Origin: Allomyces macrogynus ATCC 38327
Lineage: Eukaryota; Blastocladiomycota; Blastocladiomycetes; Blastocladiales; Blastocladiaceae
NCBI GenBank assembly: GCA_000151295.1
Contig: GG745350.1
Location: 252,781-316,780, forward strand
Direction: 5' to 3'
DNA length: 64,000 nucleotides
The translations under genes and the position numbers were made by a program. Every line of letters starts with the position of its first letter. The stretch's first letter is position 1. This document shows, piece by piece, positions 9,732 through 20,837 of the stretch. Under the pieces are notes generated by a model that was given only the letters and a program-made list of their open reading frames with translations, was not told the origin of the DNA and ran no database searches.

Positions 9732-12408
9732 ATGTCTGCCGAAACTTTGCTCGGTCCAGTCGAGTTTGCCATTTGGCAGACACTGACGCGCGCGGGGGGC
9801 GCCGTCGCCTTGATCGTGCGCCTCATCTACCTGACCGTGTTTGTGCGCCGTCCCGGGTTATCCTACCCGTGGCGCTCGATCCCTGGGCGGCGTTGACGTC
9901 CCTGCTGCGACTTGCCACAGCACGATCATCGTCGGCGCGCGGTTTTCTCCAGCTAATGGTCGCGACGGGTCTCTTCTTCCTGGCCCTCGTCGGTGTGATC
10001 GTCAACGCAGGCGTGTGGACGACGTTTTCCGCGTACCAGCAGGATCGACGTGGCGAGCCCGTACCGCGGTAGGCGGCGAATACCATTATCCAGGCCCTGA
10101 TCAAGGACAAGTTGCTCAACGAGACGACATGGGTTCGCACGGTCGACCTCTTGACCGAGGCCGAGGTCATGTCGATGAGCTTTGCCGACCAGTGCATGTG
10201 TGGGGGCGGTGAAGAGGCATCGACGCGTGCTGCTGGACTGGATCCTGCCGTTGGGAGTGCGGATTGGGTCAGAACCACCACCGTCGAGTCTCCTTGGCCT
10301 AGTACGTTTTGCAATTATGGTGGACAATGATCTGGTTCGTTGCTGTCGCTCACATCCTGCCTGAAAAACGCGGCTCCTCGCGGAGGACTGGGCCAACAAC
10401 GCTGGTCGCTCAAGCATGATCCTGCCGATTCCCGTGATGCACATTCTCGAGAACGCTGGTCGCCTCGACTCGGCAACGCCCGCGGCCACCGCGATGCAGC
10501 AATACGGCGTGACGACCGCGGGTGCCTTCATCAACGGCTACCAGGTCGAGTGTGGACTCGCCCGCCGACGTGAACCAGTGGATCAAGGACCCCACAGCCA
10601 TGTCGCCGTCGTTTTCGGTCGCTCCAGATCTCGATCCGTCGATGGGGCCGACCAACCCGCCAGCAAAAGCTCCACCCAGTCGGACCACCACGCTGCAGTA
10701 CATGGACTATGCGCAAGTCATCTCGATTGGCGATAAGGGCCAGGACAGCAAGTCGGGCACCGCGACGGCCGTCCTTGCCTCGCTCGATCCGGCGCGCACG
10801 GCCAAGGGCGAGTTTGAGCACCTGACTTTTGACACGCTCACGTCGACGACCAAGGGCGCACTCAAGGTCACGTCGCTCCTGAGCGTGTCGGACGCGCTGG
10901 TTGCATCCGGCAAGTTGACGGCCAAGAAACTGTCGACGCAAATGGCGCTCTCGTCTATTGCGCAAACATGCACGCCGTCGCGCATTTCCGTGGGCTCGTT
11001 TGTCGTCAAGAAGACGATCGACTTGGCCAAGGAAGAGAGCTCGGCGGGGTTCACGGTCCCGTCATCGAGTCGCGTGGGCAGCGCGTTCATCAGCGGCGAC
11101 ATTATCGAATTGCCAACTCGACCTGAAAGGGCTCGGCTCGACGCGGATGTTTGACGGGAATGTCACCCATACGCCCGCCGAGGAGATGAAGGGGTACTGG
11201 GTGCCGAGGTGCTGAACGGCGCGCAAGTGTGCCGCACGGTCGTGCACAGCTCCAAGATTCCGGCCGGTTTTGAGTGGCTGGGATCGCTCGTGGCGGCGCA
11301 GCGGAGCGACTTTATCGTGGCCACGCAGATAGTGCAACGTGACGTGCAGTGCCGCGTGCGTTGCATGGACCATTCGGTTATGGTCGATGCCACAGAGCAG
11401 CTGAAGCTGGATCCGGACTTGCGCGCCGAGCCACGACCAAAACGGACAATGGGTCTCCTGTCGCGGTGGCTTGGGACCGACACGGTTGCCGACAATGGGT
11501 TCAGCGACACGCACGACGGCGGGGTCGAGATTCGGCTCGATGCGGCCAACTCCGGTGGTCTGGTCGCAGACGGCTCTTCGTCGGACTCGTCGTGGACGGA
11601 CCCGGACGGCCCGCAGCATTATTTCTTGAACGCGGTTCGCGTGTGCCTGTGGGATGTGATCGCGTCGCTCGTGCTCATGGTCACGCCGATCGCGCTCGGG
11701 ATTGCTCGACTGGCCACGCTCTTCGACACGGTCGTGATGCAACACTTCCTCTTCGCAGACCTCCGTCCACGAGCGCGCCAACTACGGGAGGCGCGCGGCA
11801 CTTTCTGACTCGACCGACAACGACCACCTGGGCCGCACCAGGTTTGTCGAGGACTTAACGTTCAAGGCGACGCTGGCCCTCGTCGAGTACCCGGCGGACA
11901 TGGATCCCGCGGCAGCTCTGGCCGCACTTCCCGATGCACGTCCACCTGCCGCGTTTGACGCGCAGCATAGCCATGCGAACCAGCGCCAAGTATGGACGTT
12001 GTTTGGGCCCATCCCGCTCCCACCCTGCACGCCGCCATCGCGGCCATGACCGTCACGATTTGCGCGTCGTTTGGTCTCATCTTTACGGTGGAGGTGATGG
12101 TCACACCCGCGCCCGTTGCTTTGGATCGAATCGCAACGTGACGGGTCGGACCTTTGCAGCGCGTGTTGCCATTGTCTTTTGATCGGCACGAACGCAAGAC
12201 CTGGAACATGCTCGACGACGTGGATCCGGTGTCCCCACGTGTTTCAACTGCCGCGATCGCATCCGGCGCAGATGCGTCGGTCATGGCGAAGGTGCTGATG
12301 GTTTCGACCAACTCCAGCGCAATCAAGAACAGGGTGGAAAAGCGGCTTCGCGAGCTCGAAAGTCCAACCCGTAACAATGCGACGCAATGGTGGATTTTTT
12401 TATTTTGA
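9732..12408 (+). pseudogene. membrane protein of unknown family, copy B, multiple frame breaks
   Basis: Divergently oriented paralogue of the gene at 7695-9541. It starts with ATG at 9732 (MSAETLLGPVEFAIWQTL) and has a hydrophobic segment (LQLMVATGLFFLALVGVIV, about 9960-10010). Then follow TIIQALIKDKLLNETTWVR, LLTEAEVMSMSFADQC, DPARTAKGEFEHLTF (10785), NGAQVCRTV (11215), SSWTDPDGPQHYF (11590), TLFDTVVMQHFLF, and a late hydrophobic segment ICASFGLIFTVEVMV (about 12060). Homologous blocks lie in different frames. There is an in-frame TAG at 10070 (removable by a 60-nt GTGTGG...GGTAG intron) and single-base type shifts near 10545, 11205, 11760, 11985 and 12135. So many breaks argue for a pseudogene or poor local sequence. 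Confidence 0.5.
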
Positions 12409-12894
12409 TTCCCTTCTCCGCGGTTTTCCTCGCTTGTAGCTCGCATTCATTTTTTGGGTCGACTGGTGGTTATGTTCCTGTCTTTTATTTCTCCCTCAAG
12501 CATCACCCTCTTGGCATAACGATAAACTGTCCTGTTAACCAGCGCATGCCCGCTCGCCGCAGAGGTCTCCGCGCCAGAACATCGGCTCCTCGCAACTTCA
12601 AACGCCGCAAACTGTCGTTGTCGAAGCGCTGTCGGGGTGTTGCTGCTTTGGTGCATGTGCATCTCACGACTGTTTGATTCATTTTAGTGCGCGCTGGTGC
12701 GAGACGTTTCCACACTGGCTGTCGCGATCACCGTGACCTACGCCCGCTCCATCACATCTTACTTGCTGCAACCTCCCCGCACACGGTCCCGTGAGATTGC
12801 CCTCGAGCGACACCTGCCTCAGCAGCTTCCACCCCGTGGCGCCCGACTTTGCTCGTTCCAACACTTCCGGCCCTCACCAAGTCCAAGTACTTGA

Positions 12895-15388
12895 AGAAAA
12901 ACCACCGCTGCCGCCGCTTCTCCCAGTAACTCGTTTGCAAATGGAGCTGCATCACCAAGCCCAACTCGCTTCAACGGCGCCAGCTCGATTTCGGGGCTCG
13001 ACTATGGCTGTCCGCTTCGCGGCGGCCCGACGGCGATCCACGGCGCCTCGGCGCTCGAGCGCGTTTCCAAGTACCTCAATACGCGCGCGCGCCCATTTTC
13101 CACCGGCGCAACGAGTCCGCCAATGCATCGCATCGACCGGACCAATGCCATGCGGTCAGCGGACAGCAGCCGCAGCAGCAGCCGATGCTCGGCGCACAGT
13201 TCCCTGCGGCGCACCAATCCTGTGCTCGACCACCGCACCACGTCACCAGCCGCGATTGTCGTCGACGAGACCGATTCGAGCATTTCATTGGCCGCGTCTG
13301 AGATTCCGTCCGACACGTCGATTGTCTTGCACAACCCGCCGAAAATCCGGTCGACTACACGACCGCACCCGACATCGGCTGCCGCAATTCTCGACCAGTT
13401 CCGCAAACCCGACGATTCGCCTACGCCATCCGTGTCGACAGCATCCAGAATTGCCAGTCCAGCACCGGCCTCGGTGGCGGTGCCCAACGAGCCGTCCAAG
13501 GACCTCGTCAGAGACTTTTCAGCGTTTCTCAACCACATGAGCGATCCGTCCGGGGTTGTACAGGAATCGGGTCGGTCGGCGATGGACAAGTCGATTCGAG
13601 ACCAGTCTCGCTCGGCCGTGGAGATTCTCAGCTCGATGTGCAAGACGCAGTCGTCGGCGATTGCGACTTCTGTGCCGGTTTCGAGACGCCGATCCGGTTC
13701 ACCCTCGAAAGTGTCGTCACAGCGCAGCACGGGTGCCTCAGAGCGCGGCAATCAGTCGTCAGCAGTCACGTCGGCCATTTCCGAAGAGCACAGTTGCGAC
13801 GAAATGTCATTTGGCGACGTGACGTCGGTCATTGAAGAGGAAGGGTCCGATGCTAGTGCGATTTCCGAGTCAGTCGTGTCGTCGATCGCATCTGCGGCGA
13901 GCTCGGGTGCGACCAGTCGCGGCTCCAAGGTCGTTTCTGACGCTTCGGGCTCGCGCTCTGCCGCGTCGTCGCGATTGTCGTCGGTGCGTTCGCGGAGCAG
14001 CACTTCCAGCAGTGCCGTGAGCGCTCGATCCGAAGCGACCCGCTCTGACGTGACCTCAGAGTACACCGTCGACTGGTTCCCGCCGCTCGCTCCGGACTCC
14101 GGCACCGTTGGTTGCGCCAGCTTCGGCAACCTTGCCAGCTGAACCGGCTCCCTTCACCGGCGAAACAGTCGGCCGACCCGACCCAGCGCCGCCGGCTGCC
14201 GACGAGTCGCGCAAAACCGAACCAGTTCCGCAATCCCTGCGGCCTCCTGCGCAAGTCACTCCCGTCGCTGACCAGATTGCCAACGTGCCGGCCAGACGAC
14301 CCGACTCGGCGCTGTCCGGCGAAACGCGCGATGCACTTGTGCTTCCGCAAGGCCCGCGGTCTCCTGCCCAAGCCGCGCCCGTCTTCGATCCGGTTGCGCA
14401 GATTGTGTTTCCTCGGCGCAAACCGTCTCGCCCGACCCCGCCCATGCCCGACTCGGCGCAGTTCCCGCACGCCACCGACCCGTCTACTCCACCCACTCAG
14501 CCGGCGTTTTCGGCAGTCGTGATTCCGGGGACGGCGTCTGCGCGTGAACGGCGTGATTCGGGATCCATGCGTTCGGCGACAAGCAGGTCACGGCGCGATT
14601 CGAGAATTCGCGCGACTCGCAATCCACCCGCGACCGAACCGGATCGTTACGCTTCCAGCACCGCTCATCGAGACTGTGACTCAGATTCTCGTATCCGCTC
14701 CGACGCGCGGGCGTCGACGCACGATCGGGTCACCGGTACGTCGCGTCACCCGGCTCACCATTTCGCGCCCCCACCACCTGCACATGCACGACCTCTGCCA
14801 ACCGCGCTCCCACCGGCGCTCGACCCGACCGCGTCCAACCAGTGCGCGCCGCTGGTCGACATGATGCAGCACCTGCGATCCAGACACTCTCCACCCCCTC
14901 ACCGCCACCGCGCCGATTGACGGCCGACTCGGGCACTTCCGCACCCGCAGCGTGCGCGTGCGAACATCATGACACGGCACTTACGCGCGCGTTCAACCAG
15001 CTCCTGCTCACGCAGGTGCATCTCGTGCAACACTTGATGAGTGCGGCGCCGGGAGTAACGGGTGGCGGGTTTCGGTATACGACACTCGAGGATACTTGCG
15101 AGGTGCATTTTTTTACTGCGTTTTTGGGGTGGATTCTTGTTTTGGTTTGTGTGTGCTCACGGATATTCGGGTTAGTATTTGCGCCAGCAACGGCGGCCGC
15201 CGCTGTCCATGGACGAGGCGCTCGCACAAGTGCGGTGGGAGGAGGAGCGCGAGATGGAGCGCGTGCGAGTCGGTCAGTGGCGACTGAGGTTAAGGGCCGA
15301 TCCTGACGCGGCACGCTGGGACTGGCGGAGGTCGGTTGTGATACTACGATGGACTGGATCAAGACTCGATGCGTCATGTTCGTGCTAA
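12895..15388 (+). CDS. Ser-rich disordered protein with C-terminal membrane segment (frame uncertain)
   Basis: A long frame runs from 12895 to 14142; its first in-frame ATG is 13123, but the upstream part also looks coding (SGLDYGCPLRGGPTAIHGAS), so a 5' exon is probably missing. The protein is rich in Ser, Arg, Thr and acidic residues, with a run of Ser/Arg motifs at 13900-14040. Coding character then continues in another frame (14108-14920, Pro/Ala-rich, repeats of PQ-PR and PA) and returns to the first (14842 on), where a hydrophobic segment FFTAFLGWILVLVCVCSRIFG (15107-15170) follows HHDTALTRAFNQLL. A charged tail (MDEALAQVRWEEEREMERVR) lies in yet another frame. Frame changes near 14090, 14890 and 15180 are unexplained. 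Function unknown. A tail-anchored or type I membrane protein is a guess. Confidence 0.45.
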
Positions 15389-16027
15389 AAATAAATTTCC
15401 TTCTCTGTTGCTGTGTGAGTGAAATCTGGCTTTGAAGAATGATGTTTCCGGACGGATCTTCTAAGCATAACAGCCACCACCATTGGACCGATTCCTTCTC
15501 GCGTGTCGCGTCGGTGAGTGATGTTTGTCCTTCCATCTGCACATATTCGTACAACCAGAAAGCAGACGCTATTTTAACCTCGCAATTTGATGAAATGAAA
15601 GAACAAAGACGATCAACAGTGCCAAACCGTCCGCTCAAAGCTTTGCCTTGCCGTTCAGCACGTAAGTTCGAAACATCGACTTCACGCGTGGCCACGTTCT
15701 TTTCGCACAAACTCGAGCATGTTTGGGATTGCAACTCCTCACTTCTCCACCCGTTTTCGTTGCAAGGAATCAAGGTGGAGATCGCACGACGAAGTGCTCG
15801 AACACAAGCACCACATCAAGTCCCACACACACACTATTGAGATGCAAAAAAGCATGGAAACGAAAGAGAATTTTTCATATTTTGCACACTTATGAGGGAT
15901 TACTTACAAGGCAGCGAACAAACATGGGGCGAAGGGGGAAGGGGGATGGTTGCGGGGTAATGGCGAACAAGCGACCAAACACCAAAATTGTGCAAAAATT
16001 GTCCCGTCGGCACAGCGAGCGAGGCAC
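15389..16027. other. intergenic, convergent 3' ends
   Basis: 639 bp between the Ser-rich gene (plus) and the repeat-protein gene (minus). It is AT-richer than its surroundings and contains no frame that looks coding. It probably carries the 3' ends of both transcripts. Confidence 0.5.
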
Positions 16028-18543
16028 TTAGCAGAACGAGACCGTGTGGAAATCGACCGACTGAGCCTGAGCCTGAGCCTGCGAGGCCGAGACGCTGGCG
16101 CCCGACGCATCAACCGACTGCGTCTGGAACTGCGCCTGCGACGCGAACACATCGGCATGGCCTTGAGCCGACGCCGAGACGTCCTGGCTCTGGTACTGCG
16201 CCTGCGACGCGAACACATCGGCGTGGCCGTGAGCCGAGGCCGAGACGTCCTGCGTCTGGAACTGCGCCTGCTGAGCAAACACATCAGCATGCCCGTGAGC
16301 CGATGCGTCGATCGTCTGGCCCTGGAACTGCGCCTGCGACGCGAACACATCAGCGTGGCCGTGAGCCGACGCGCCAATGGACTGCGACTGCGCCTGGAAC
16401 TGCGACGCGAACGCATCGAAACCGTGCGCGAACGCCGACGAGACGTCAATGTGCTGGCCCTGGAATTGCGCCTGAAGGGCGTTGATGTCAAAGTTGCCGA
16501 ACCACGAGCCGTCGGCGTGCTGCACAGCGCCTTGGTGCGCGTGCTGCGCGACAATGTACGAGCCGTCGTCGTGGCAGTGGCCAGCATGCGCCGACGAGAC
16601 CTCGACCGTCTGCGACTGCGCCTGGCCCTGAGCAACCGAGACCGACGACGACGAGCCGTGGACCGCGACCGACGAAGCATCAGCCGACTGGTACTGGCCC
16701 TGCGACTGGGCAACGTTCACCGACGACGAACCGGCAGCCGAAACGTCAGCCGACTGGTGCTGAGCCTGGCCCTGCGCAACCGACACGTTGGAGCCATCGT
16801 AGCAGCCAGCGGTCGACGAGGCATCGGCCGTCTGGTACTGGATCTGACCCTGCGACGCGGACGCGTTGGTACCAGCAGCATGGCCGCAACCAGCAGCCGA
16901 CGAAACCTCGACGTTCTGGCTCTGGAGCTGGCCCTGCTGAGCCGACACGTTTGCACCTGCGGCGTGGCCGTGACCTGCAGCCGACGAGACATCGACGTTC
17001 TGGCTCTGGAGCTGGCCCTGCTGAGCAGAAACGTTGGCGCCCGTGGCGTGGCCAGCGTGGCCAGCGGCGGCGGTCGAAACGTCAGCATGCTGGCCCTGGA
17101 CCTGGCCCTGGTTCGCCGTCGCGGTCGTGTGGGCACCCGTGGCGGCACCCGTGGCGTGGCCGGCGTGGCCAGCGGTGGCGGTCGAAACGTCAGCGTGCTG
17201 GCCCTGGATCTGGGTCTGGTTCGCCGTCGCGGTCGTGGTGTGGGCACCCGTCGTGTGGCCAGCGGTAGTCGACGCGGTCGAAGCGTCGGCGGTCTGGACC
17301 TGAGCCTGGTTCGCCGTCGTGGTCGTGTTGGCGCCAGCGGTGTGGCCAGCAGCGGACGACGCGTCGGCGCCCTGAACCTGCGCCTGGTTCGCCGTCGTCG
17401 TCGTGTTGGCGCCAGCGGTGTGGCCAGCAGCGGACGACGCGTCGGCGCCCTGAACCTGCGCCTGGTTCGCCGTCGTGTTGGCGCCCGACGAAGCCTGCTG
17501 AGCTTGCGCCTGGTTCACCGACCCGTTGGCGGCATCGGCCTGCTGCGCTTGCATCTGCTGGACCGAGCCGTCCGTGCCATCAACCTTCTGGGCCTGCATC
17601 TGCTGGACCGAGCCGTCCGTGCCATCGGCCTTCTGGGCCTGCATCTGCTGCGCAGAGCCGTCCGTGCCATTGGCTTGCTGCGCTTGCAACTGCTGCGCTG
17701 AGCCGTCCGTGCTATCGACCTTCTGGGCCTGCATCTGCTGGACCGAGCCGTCCGTGCCATCGGCCTTCTGGGCCTGCATCTGCTGAGCAGAGCCGTCCGT
17801 GCCGTTGGCTTGCTGCGCTTGCAACTGCTGCGCTGAGCCGTCCGTGCCATCGACCTTCTGGGCCTGCATCTGCTGGACCGAGCCGTCCGTGCCATCGGCC
17901 TTCTGGGCCTGCATCTGCTGAGCAGAGCCGTCGGTGCCGTCCACCTTTTGCGCCTGCATCTGCTGCGCAGAGCCGTCGGTGCCGTCGGCCTTCTGAGCCT
18001 GCATCTGCTGAGCAGAGCCCGACTCCGAGTCAATCTGTTGCGCCTGGAGTTGCTGCGCAGACACGTCGTTGGACGCGGCGGGCGCGGCCGTGGTGGTGGC
18101 CGTCGTCGTGGTGGCGGGCGTCGCGGTGGACGTGGTGGTGGTCGCGGGCGTCGCGGTGGCCGTGGTGGTGGTAGCGGGCTAGTAGTAGTTGATGGAGAAA
18201 TGATCGGATCAGTTTGGGAGGTCCTGAAAGTCGGCGAGATTGCGCGCGCCGATGGGCAGTACAAAAATGCGAGAGTGTGCACGTACAGCAGCCGTGGTCT
18301 GGATCGTCGCATCGGGCGCTGTCGTGGCCGTCGTGGTATCGGGAGCGGTCATGGACTGGATCGTCGCGTCCGGGGCGGCTTGGAGGGGCACAGCGTCGGC
18401 GGTGGTCACGTCCTGGTGGTTGAACGCAACGTGATCCCATCAGTTGCTGACTTAAGCACGACGAGGAGCCAGGTGCGATGGTGGAGAAGGAAGGGAGCGC
18501 GCCCAAGAGTACATACGGGAGTCGTGGCGTTGACGGGGTCCAT
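16028..18543 (-). CDS. 767-residue Gln/Ala/Asp/Ser tandem-repeat protein, unknown family
   Basis: Three exons: 18543-18517 (9 codons, MDPVNATTP), 18412-18287 and 18178-16028. Introns are 104 nt (GTATGT...CCAG) and 108 nt (GTACGTG...CTACTAG), and all phases close. A TATATAAG box lies 90 bp upstream. There is no signal peptide. Residues 1-90 are a Thr/Ala/Pro-rich linker. Next come about twelve 15-residue repeats of the type SAQQMQAQKVDGTDG. Then 22-27-residue units such as ANQAQVQGADASSAAGH and VSAQQGQLQSQNVDVSSAAG, a Trp-containing divergent unit (DGSWFGNFDINAL), and about six units of HGHADVFASQAQFQTQ. All share an alternating Q-x-Q-x-Q core followed by xxDxS. The alternation suggests stacked beta-strands (solenoid or amyloid-like), but that is inference. 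His-rich loops could bind metal. Only four or so Cys, one near the C-terminus. Confidence 0.75.
17470..18064 (-). repeat. 45-bp coding minisatellite
   Basis: About twelve to thirteen tandem copies of a 45-bp unit encoding 15 residues (consensus SAQQMQAQK[AV]DGTDG). The units alternate in a higher-order pattern, with A and V types and a QLQAQQANGTDG variant recurring every three units, which suggests recent unequal exchange. Copy number is likely polymorphic and assembly here could be collapsed. Confidence 0.85.
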
Positions 18544-20837
18544 GGTGGTGGTGGGAGAAGAGATTGGGTGTGGGATAGACGATGCTTGGAAAAGCTGGTC
18601 GATGTCGGCTCGAAACGGCGGGTCGTGCACCGCTTATATAGCACTCGCGAGCACCGGAAGGCCCGTACACGTCCGAACTATTTTGAACTTCGAATTCCCG
18701 TTGGAGCGTGTCGTCGCAGCCAAAGGCCAACTGCTGGCAGATAGAGTGTCAACCGGATCAAGGGACGCAGCGCGAACGGAGGACGCGCGCGGTGTACGAC
18801 AAGCCCAACGGCGCGCATTGTCGCCGTCCGTTGTCGAGCTGCGCAGTGATGCAGACAAGGCGGATCAGACGGACCAACGCGTCAGATCAAGGTCGCAAGG
18901 TTCATTTGGTGGGGTGCGCCGATGTCCCGCCATCCTGCCTTCTTCTCGCTTTTGCTTCTGTCTTCACCGCGCCTTTGGGAATGGGACTCTATCTGTGGCC
19001 TCGCTTCGAGTGCTTGCGCTTCACCGCGCCCATTCGCTGCTTCACCGTCCTCAACACGAATTCCGGCGCCCTCCGCCTTTCTTCACCGCTGTCGCCTCTC
19101 TTGGCGGCGTCGCCCGTCAAAGAATTTGAGCATCTTCAATGCTGCTGATCGCAGCGCGGCACAACGTCGATTGAGTTCCACGAATGGCCAGTTTTGCCTT
19201 CTGCAGCTTGTCGGTGAACGATCATTCATGCGCCTTGGCTTTGTGTGAGCACCCCAACAGATGCCGCCTGCACTTCGTTCCGACCCCACCAACTGACCGG
19301 CTGGCACTCGCCCTTGCCGGCCGGTCACCGCCCGCGACCAGGATCACGACGAGAGTCCTTTCTCTCTGCTCGAGACGCTGCAACGATGGGAAGCGACCCA
19401 CCGAAGTGACCGTTCTTCAACAGTCCAACGTTACCTCGCTGCCGCACGCAACACCGGAAACACGCACGAGAGCGGACACGCGTGTGCAACAGCCGAGACG
19501 GTATCGGATCTCTGCGAAAGACTTTGGTAACCTCGCCCGCACCGTCGACCGTGCTGCAGTCTGGGAAGGAACGGTTTGGAACGGTTGCTGGAAGCTGTAT
19601 GAAATCACTTTTCCCTGAGGATAACGGAACGAATGACGCCTTTCAGCCCAAGCGTGAGCTGGGGCGAGTTTCGTTGAAGCAAAAATACTCGAGGAGGTCG
19701 GGAAACATCCTCTGCACTCTGGAATGAGCACTTATCGACCTTTGCGTGTCATTCACGACCCGCGGTTCATCGTTTCAGGTAAATGAAAAAACTTCTTCAC
19801 AGAACGCATGCCAGTAAAGCGCGTGATCGTGGGTCACGCATGTTTTGCTGGAACGGCAACATGAACAAAGAGCGGCCCCGAAACGATGGTGGAGAGGAAA
19901 CGCGCCATCTAAACAGCACTTGAACTAAGACGCGCTACTGATCAATTCTTGTCTCTCCCACCCTGTTGTCAATGTGGTTGCGCCGCTTATCTCCGCCACG
20001 CGCACAGTCGCACGACGGGCACACGTAGCGCGACTTGCACACGGCCGCAGCAGCAGCACGCCCTCGTGCTCACTGGCATGCCCGATTGGTAGATTTCTGT
20101 TGTGTTTGTTGGCCCCGTTTGAAGAGATGGCCGCCCACTCAAGCTCCCAGGCCTGCTATTTCACTCAACCACCCATCAACCGTCGCGTTGCGATCCGATA
20201 GAATACAATGCGGTTGTCCAACATCGCCTCAATCGTGGGCCCGAAACGGTGATTCTTTTAGTGGCAGTCTTTCGATCCAAAGTGGCGCAATTTTACGCTC
20301 GCCACCAGAGCACAGAAAGATGCAAATGATCGATGCTTTGCTCTTTGAAAGAAACGGGGCCGGCACGACACGTTGGGCGACACGTTGGCTGCAAAGGAAA
20401 TACGCCACGAGCGCCACGAGAACAGAAACACAGCGCGGTGTTCTGCGAGGGCGACAAATAATGGCACATGGGCTGCAACTGCCCTGCGCGCAGGGCCGTT
20501 CAACAGAGAATGGGCATGTCCATGCTCTTTGGTTCGTGCTCTTGGCAGCAACGACCGACGATGGCCTGTTCCACCGTTCCACACGTCAGTTGTCTGGAAG
20601 CAGAAATCATTCGAAGCTGACCTAACGAGTTCGATGATGGAGATATGAAAAGGCCAAGCGTGCAACAGCTAGACAAGCGTTGCGACCTTTCTCCTCTCGT
20701 CCCCATTTCATTTGACCCTGCGGTTGATCGCGACGCGTCCATTATCGACGTGTTCCCGCTGCAATACGGTCCCTCGACGCGCCGACAAGAAGTCCAGTCA
20801 TTACCGCCCACGCCGTGCTGCACGTTTGATCAGAACC
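18544..20837. other. large intergenic region between divergent genes
   Basis: 2.3 kb separating the repeat-protein gene (minus) from the LEA-like gene (plus), the longest gene-free stretch in the window after 41.7-44.5 kb. Many short frames are open but none shows protein-like patterns or matching splice sites. I looked for tRNA A/B boxes by eye and found none convincing. Apart from the TATA box at its left edge I see nothing definite. Confidence 0.45.
18633..18640 (-). promoter_or_regulatory. TATA box of the repeat-protein gene
   Basis: TATATAAG on the minus strand, about 90 bp upstream of the ATG at 18543. It is a perfect match to the eukaryotic TATA consensus at a sensible distance and suggests a strongly regulated or abundant transcript. 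Confidence 0.6.

Noticed and set aside
15950..17701. Long plus-strand open frame (583 residues, Arg/Leu/Val-rich) over the repeat protein
   Set aside because: It is the antisense shadow of the tandem repeat, whose codon periodicity keeps the opposite strand open. It has no domain and the minus-strand reading has introns, a start and a TATA box.
17515..18064. CRISPR-like regular repeats
   Set aside because: The 45-bp repeats are contiguous, without unique spacers, encode protein in frame, and the genome is eukaryotic.
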